Assembly: GCA_946479615.1 (NCBI GenBank)
Contig: CAMLGR010000002.1
Span: 7,379 to 71,378 of the forward strand
From: an uncultured Bacteroidota bacterium
GTDB lineage: Bacteria > Bacteroidota > Bacteroidia > Chitinophagales > Chitinophagaceae
Direction: 5' to 3'
DNA length: 64,000 nucleotides
This document shows, in pieces, positions 60,623 through 64,000 of the stretch; positions within the stretch are counted from its first letter, which is position 1, and every line of letters starts with the position of its first letter. Below the pieces are notes generated by a model. That model was not told where the DNA came from, made no database searches, and was given only the letters and a program-made list of their open reading frames with translations. Made by a program: the position numbers and the translations under genes.

Positions 60623-62668
60623 ATGAAAAAATTCCTTCTTTTCATTTGCCTTCTGCCACTCATTGCCGTTTCACAAATCGATCCGCAGCATATCACGATT
60701 GCAAGAGATAGTTTTGGTGTACCTCATATTTTTGCTCCCACCGATGCTGAAACCGCATACGGTCTTGCCTGGGCGCATGCAGAAGATGATTTCGCATCGA
60801 TACAGTTACTGATGTTATCAGGGAAAGCGCGACTGGGTTCTGCATTGGGAAAAAGCGGGGCACAGGCTGATTATGTGATCAACCTTTTGCGTTGCCGGCA
60901 AACAGTAGAAGAACAATGGAATACCCTTAGTCCTGATTTCCTCGAACTGGTCAAAGGATATGTAGCCGGAATAAATGCCTATGGAAAAGCATTTCCCAAA
61001 GAAATCAAATACAAAAAAGTATTTCCGTTTACTGAAAAAGATTATATAACCGCTGTTGTTTTCTCGCTGAGTATCTTTTGTGGCGTTGACGAGGTATTAC
61101 CACAGGTATTAGGCGGAAGGGTTGCTACCATACCAGGCTTTTCATCACAGGGATCGAATGCAATTGCTGTTCATCCTTCACACACAACAACAGGCGAAGC
61201 CTTTCTCGCGATCAATGCCCACCAGCCATTGGAAGGTCCCACTGCTTTTTATGAAGCACATGTACAGAGTGAACAGGGATGGAATATGCTGGGTGGGGTT
61301 TTTCCCGGCGGCTGTCTTATCTTTCATGGTACCAATGAAAACCTGGGCTGGGCGCATACGGTGAATTATATGGATAAGATAGATGTGTACCAGTTGGAAA
61401 TGAATCCGGCGAACGGCAATCAATATAAATTCGATGGAGAATGGGTGGACCTGGAATCAAAGAAAGCAAAACTGAAAGTAAAAGGCATTCCTGTTACTAT
61501 CGGGAAAAAAATATACTGGAGTAAATATGGCGCTACGGTAAAAACGAAAAAAGGCGTGTTTGCGATACGTCTTCCTGCCAATATGGATATTAAAGCGCTT
61601 GAAGAATGGTACAGGATGAATAAGGCAAAAAATTTTACAGAATTTTACAGGGCTGTCAGCATGACCAGCCTGCCGATGTTCAATATCATGTATGCAGACC
61701 GGTACGATACGATCTTTTATATCAGCAATGGAAAAATGCCACGCCGTAATCCCGATCCGGCGTATCATTGGAACAGTACCCTGCCAGGGAATACCTCTGC
61801 TACTTTATGGACCAATTTTAAAGCCATCAATGAATTACCACAGTATATAAACCCGCCATCAGGCTATTTATTCAATACCAATCATTCCCCGTTTTTGGCT
61901 ACCGATCCGGCATACAACCTTGACCCGGAAAAATTTGATGAAAATGACGGCTATGAAACGTATCATAATAACCGCAGCCAGCGAATGACGGAACTGGTGA
62001 AAGGCGTTGATAAGTTCGATTACGAAACATTTAAACGCATCAAATTCGATCAACAGCTTCCGCAGCAACTGAAATATCCTTATGGTATAGATATCATGCT
62101 TCATCTTTCGGCTGATAATTACCCGGCGCTGAAAGAAGTGATCACTGAATTTCAGCATTGGGATCGCAAGGCATCGGTTGATAGTAAAGGAGCTGCCATC
62201 TTTTTACTTGTATACTATTATGTAGCCGGAAAATTAAACGGGCAGGCTCCGCGGCAGTTAACCGAAGCTGAAAGTGTGGAAGTGTATCAATATGTGTACG
62301 ATTATATGATGAAATATTTTGGACGAACAGGATTGGCGCTGGGTGATATACAAAAACTGGTGCGTGGCGACCAGGCATTACCGGCTGCGGGCGTGCCCGA
62401 TGTGCTGGCTTCTTCATATTCTGAAACATACAAAGATGGAATGCGGAAAGTAGTTTCCGGCGATGCCTATATCTGTTTTGTCCGTTATCCTAAAAACGGT
62501 CTGCCGGTTATAGAATCAGTCAATACATTTGGCGCTTCCGGGCACCCGGATTCGCCGCATTTCCGGGACCAGCAAGAACTTTTCAGGCATCAGCAAACCA
62601 AACATATGACCCTCGACAAAAAAGAGATTTTAAGTACAGCGGAACGGGTTTACCACCCGGTGAAATAA
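60623..62668 (+). CDS. Penicillin acylase family hydrolase
   Basis: A 681-residue exported N-terminal-nucleophile hydrolase. The signal peptide is MKKFLLFICLLPLIAVSQ. The alpha chain has IARDSFGVPHIFAPTDAETAYGLAWAHAEDDFASIQ. The autocleavage site and nucleophile are GFSSQGSNAIAV with Ser178, followed by the oxyanion region NAHQPLEGPTAFYEAH. Later Asn-containing segments (NTNHSPFL) fit the family. Relatives are acyl-homoserine-lactone or cephalosporin acylases; the substrate here is unknown. Periplasmic. Confidence 0.92.
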   Translation: MKKFLLFICLLPLIAVSQIDPQHITIARDSFGVPHIFAPTDAETAYGLAWAHAEDDFASIQLLMLSGKARLGSALGKSGAQADYVINLLRCRQTVEEQWNTLSPDFLELVKGYVAGINAYGKAFPKEIKYKKVFPFTEKDYITAVVFSLSIFCGVDEVLPQVLGGRVATIPGFSSQGSNAIAVHPSHTTTGEAFLAINAHQPLEGPTAFYEAHVQSEQGWNMLGGVFPGGCLIFHGTNENLGWAHTVNYMDKIDVYQLEMNPANGNQYKFDGEWVDLESKKAKLKVKGIPVTIGKKIYWSKYGATVKTKKGVFAIRLPANMDIKALEEWYRMNKAKNFTEFYRAVSMTSLPMFNIMYADRYDTIFYISNGKMPRRNPDPAYHWNSTLPGNTSATLWTNFKAINELPQYINPPSGYLFNTNHSPFLATDPAYNLDPEKFDENDGYETYHNNRSQRMTELVKGVDKFDYETFKRIKFDQQLPQQLKYPYGIDIMLHLSADNYPALKEVITEFQHWDRKASVDSKGAAIFLLVYYYVAGKLNGQAPRQLTEAESVEVYQYVYDYMMKYFGRTGLALGDIQKLVRGDQALPAAGVPDVLASSYSETYKDGMRKVVSGDAYICFVRYPKNGLPVIESVNTFGASGHPDSPHFRDQQELFRHQQTKHMTLDKKEILSTAERVYHPVK

Positions 62669-62716
62669 TTTAGCGCTGAAAACGTTTTTCAAGCGGTTAC
62701 CATTAATCAACACCGA

Positions 62717-63571
62717 ATGAAAAAAATAATTCTTGCTTTTTGTTGCCTCCCGATGCTGGTTTCAGCACAAAATTTTCATTTTTCAGGCCGGCTGGGTTTT
62801 ACCGGGTACCAGGGCGATCTGAAAGCTAAAGCGATCTCCTTATCCGGTCTCAGGCTGCTGGGATCACTGGGCGTACGCTATGACCTGACAGAAAGAATCG
62901 CACTGCGAAGCTATCTCACGTTAAGCGGCTTCAAGGCCGACGATAAAAAGGGAACGGCCAGCATGAAAACCCGTAACCTGAATTTTAAAAGTGGTCTTTT
63001 TGAATGGGAAGGCGGAGCACAGTATAGTTTTTTAAATCCCAATGATAGCTGGTGGATACCTTATGCATTTGCCGGGGTTGGAATCTTTCATTTCAAACCG
63101 ACCACCAAAGATGAAAATGGCAACAAAGTATCTCTTCAGCCATTAAGCACAGAAGGACAGGGATTTTTACCCGGGATAAAAAAATATAAGCTTACACAGT
63201 TTTGTATACCGATCGGGTTTGGTATCGAAAGATCGTTGAATGAAGATATGCGCCTGGGTCTTGAAATGGGATATCGGTTCACCTTCACCGATTATATCGA
63301 CGATGTCAGTACCAATTATGTAGACCAGGCTGCTTTACTCGCAGCACGTGGTCAGACTGCAGTCAACCTCGCTTATCGCGGAGATGAAGTGGGCGCAGGT
63401 CCTTATCCCGCAGCAGGCTTCACACGGGGAGGGGCCGATAGAAAAGATGGATACTATTACATTGCTCTTACTTATACGGTGCGTTACTTCTTTGATAAAT
63501 ACAAGCAGATTGCCGGTTTACCCGCTTATAAAAGAGATAAAAAAGCCGGTTGTCCTGCTACCCGTTATTGA
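62717..63571 (+). CDS. DUF6089-like outer membrane beta-barrel protein
   Basis: A 284-residue protein with a signal peptide (MKKIILAFCCLPMLVSAQ) and alternating hydrophobic strands of a small outer membrane barrel: SGRLGFTGYQGDL, LRLLGSLGVRYDLTERIALRSYLTLSGF and YAFAGVGIFHFKP. The wording GIERSLNEDMRLGLEMGYRFTFTDYIDDVSTNYVD is typical of the DUF6089 family in Bacteroidota. The function of the family is unknown. It follows the acylase by 48 bases and may be cotranscribed. Confidence 0.82.
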   Translation: MKKIILAFCCLPMLVSAQNFHFSGRLGFTGYQGDLKAKAISLSGLRLLGSLGVRYDLTERIALRSYLTLSGFKADDKKGTASMKTRNLNFKSGLFEWEGGAQYSFLNPNDSWWIPYAFAGVGIFHFKPTTKDENGNKVSLQPLSTEGQGFLPGIKKYKLTQFCIPIGFGIERSLNEDMRLGLEMGYRFTFTDYIDDVSTNYVDQAALLAARGQTAVNLAYRGDEVGAGPYPAAGFTRGGADRKDGYYYIALTYTVRYFFDKYKQIAGLPAYKRDKKAGCPATRY

Positions 63572-63605
63572 TACGTAGAGATTTTATTGAATATAAATTA
63601 AAAGT

Positions 63606-63668
63606 AAAAAGTCAAAAGCATAAATTCAAAAGGCGTATTGCTTTCTGAATTTATGCTTTTGACTTTTT
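63606..63668. repeat. Inverted-repeat element, family F9 (GTCAAAAGCATAAATTCA)
   Basis: Arms 63606-63628 and 63646-63668 are perfectly complementary over 23 bases with a 17-nt loop. The T-rich right end suits a terminator. A diverged single arm occurs at about 58133-58162. Confidence 0.93.
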
Positions 63669-63839
63669 AATTCATACCGGCGCCTGTTTTATTGATATTA
63701 ATAAAAAATATAAAATAGGTTGCGGTTGAATTTTTTTTATTGAACTGCTATACGCCGGAAGTAAAAAGAGTTATATTTATATGCGCTGCACAGCCACTAT
63801 CCCATAACAGCGTAACCTATAACAAACTTGCTAACAGCC

Positions 63840-64000
63840 ATGAAAAACCGAACCGCCAACGGTACGGCCGGGAAAGATTTTTCAAAGAAACGAAAAACAC
63901 TTCCCAAGCCACCACCTGACAGGCAATTGAAGAACATCTCCACCGCCCATCTCGCCGCTGCCGATACTTTGTTTGGCAGAAAAAACAATTCCACCAATAA
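63840..64000 (+). CDS. Unknown protein, 3' end missing
   Basis: An open frame of 53 codons runs from ATG 63840 past the window edge. The start MKNRTANGTAGKDFSKKRKT is basic and followed by a proline run (LPKPPPDRQ). There is no signal peptide and I do not recognise a family. Support is limited to the open frame, the 268-base upstream gap after the F9 repeat and ordinary codon use. Confidence 0.45.
   Translation, partial: MKNRTANGTAGKDFSKKRKTLPKPPPDRQLKNISTAHLAAADTLFGRKNNSTN

Noticed and set aside
63797..63997. Minus-strand 66-codon frame at the right edge
   Set aside because: It is antisense to the plus-strand frame from 63840, has no family resemblance, and looks like a shadow.

Overview
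This 64 kb window looks like chromosomal DNA of a member of the Bacteroidota, most probably family Chitinophagaceae. The reasons are the protein families (DUF2480, DUF4407, a secreted dehydrogenase with a type IX secretion sorting domain, DUF6089-type and OMP_b-brl_3-type outer membrane proteins, KdsB, a TCR/Tet-type MFS protein), TAnnTTTG-type promoter elements, scarce Shine-Dalgarno sequences and several TTG/GTG starts. No rRNA, tRNA, CRISPR array, IS transposase or phage module was found. Both edges cut genes.

Layout. 0-9 kb: tail of a parvulin-type PPIase, DUF2480, DUF4407, CorA, a BrkB-type membrane protein, KdsB, a sterol-desaturase-like enzyme, DUF2007 and dnaN. 9-25 kb: an unknown protein next to a cytoplasmic-looking trypsin-fold protease, RecX, a secreted sugar dehydrogenase, an omega-amidase-like hydrolase, an S41 protease, ThiL, an inositol-monophosphatase-like enzyme, a GT2 fusion, a GH3-type protein, a LysE exporter and MtgA. 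25-27.5 kb: a probable nicotinamide riboside salvage pair (NadR-type kinase and PnuC), Hsp20 and an M23 protein. 28-46 kb: a purine/ureide catabolic island (xdhC, xdhB, xdhA, puuD with fused cytochrome c, allantoinase, allantoicase, uraD, uraH and a CitE-like DUF6986 enzyme) with a membrane-NTPase fusion, an old-yellow-enzyme and a MacB-type permease interspersed. Here xdhB is interrupted by two in-frame stop codons. 46-64 kb: a saccharopine-dehydrogenase-like protein, NFU scaffold, an isoprenylcysteine-methyltransferase-like protein, CmoA, an ArsC/Spx-like protein, an MFS exporter, OmpA, an M28 peptidase, an outer membrane barrel, an AraC regulator, a candidate small RNA, a helical-repeat protein, a penicillin-acylase-like hydrolase and a DUF6089-type protein.

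The most unusual feature is a dense set of inverted-repeat elements, about 20 copies in at least 10 unrelated sequence families. Nearly all sit at gene 3' ends, and several contain the stop codon of the upstream gene. Three longer cassettes (about 450-470 bp) carry a small ORF between the repeat arms: two carry four-helix-bundle proteins of the 23S rRNA intervening-sequence type and one carries a GxxExxY protein. An ORF6N remnant has similar palindromes. Two of the three cassette ORFs carry single-base frameshifts. One repeat is inserted in frame inside the NadR-type kinase gene. I read these as intervening-sequence-like hairpin elements spreading in 3' UTRs, which is inference. A second notable item is a roughly 187-nt minus-strand small-RNA candidate at 58.5-58.7 kb with a near-consensus promoter and a strong intrinsic terminator.
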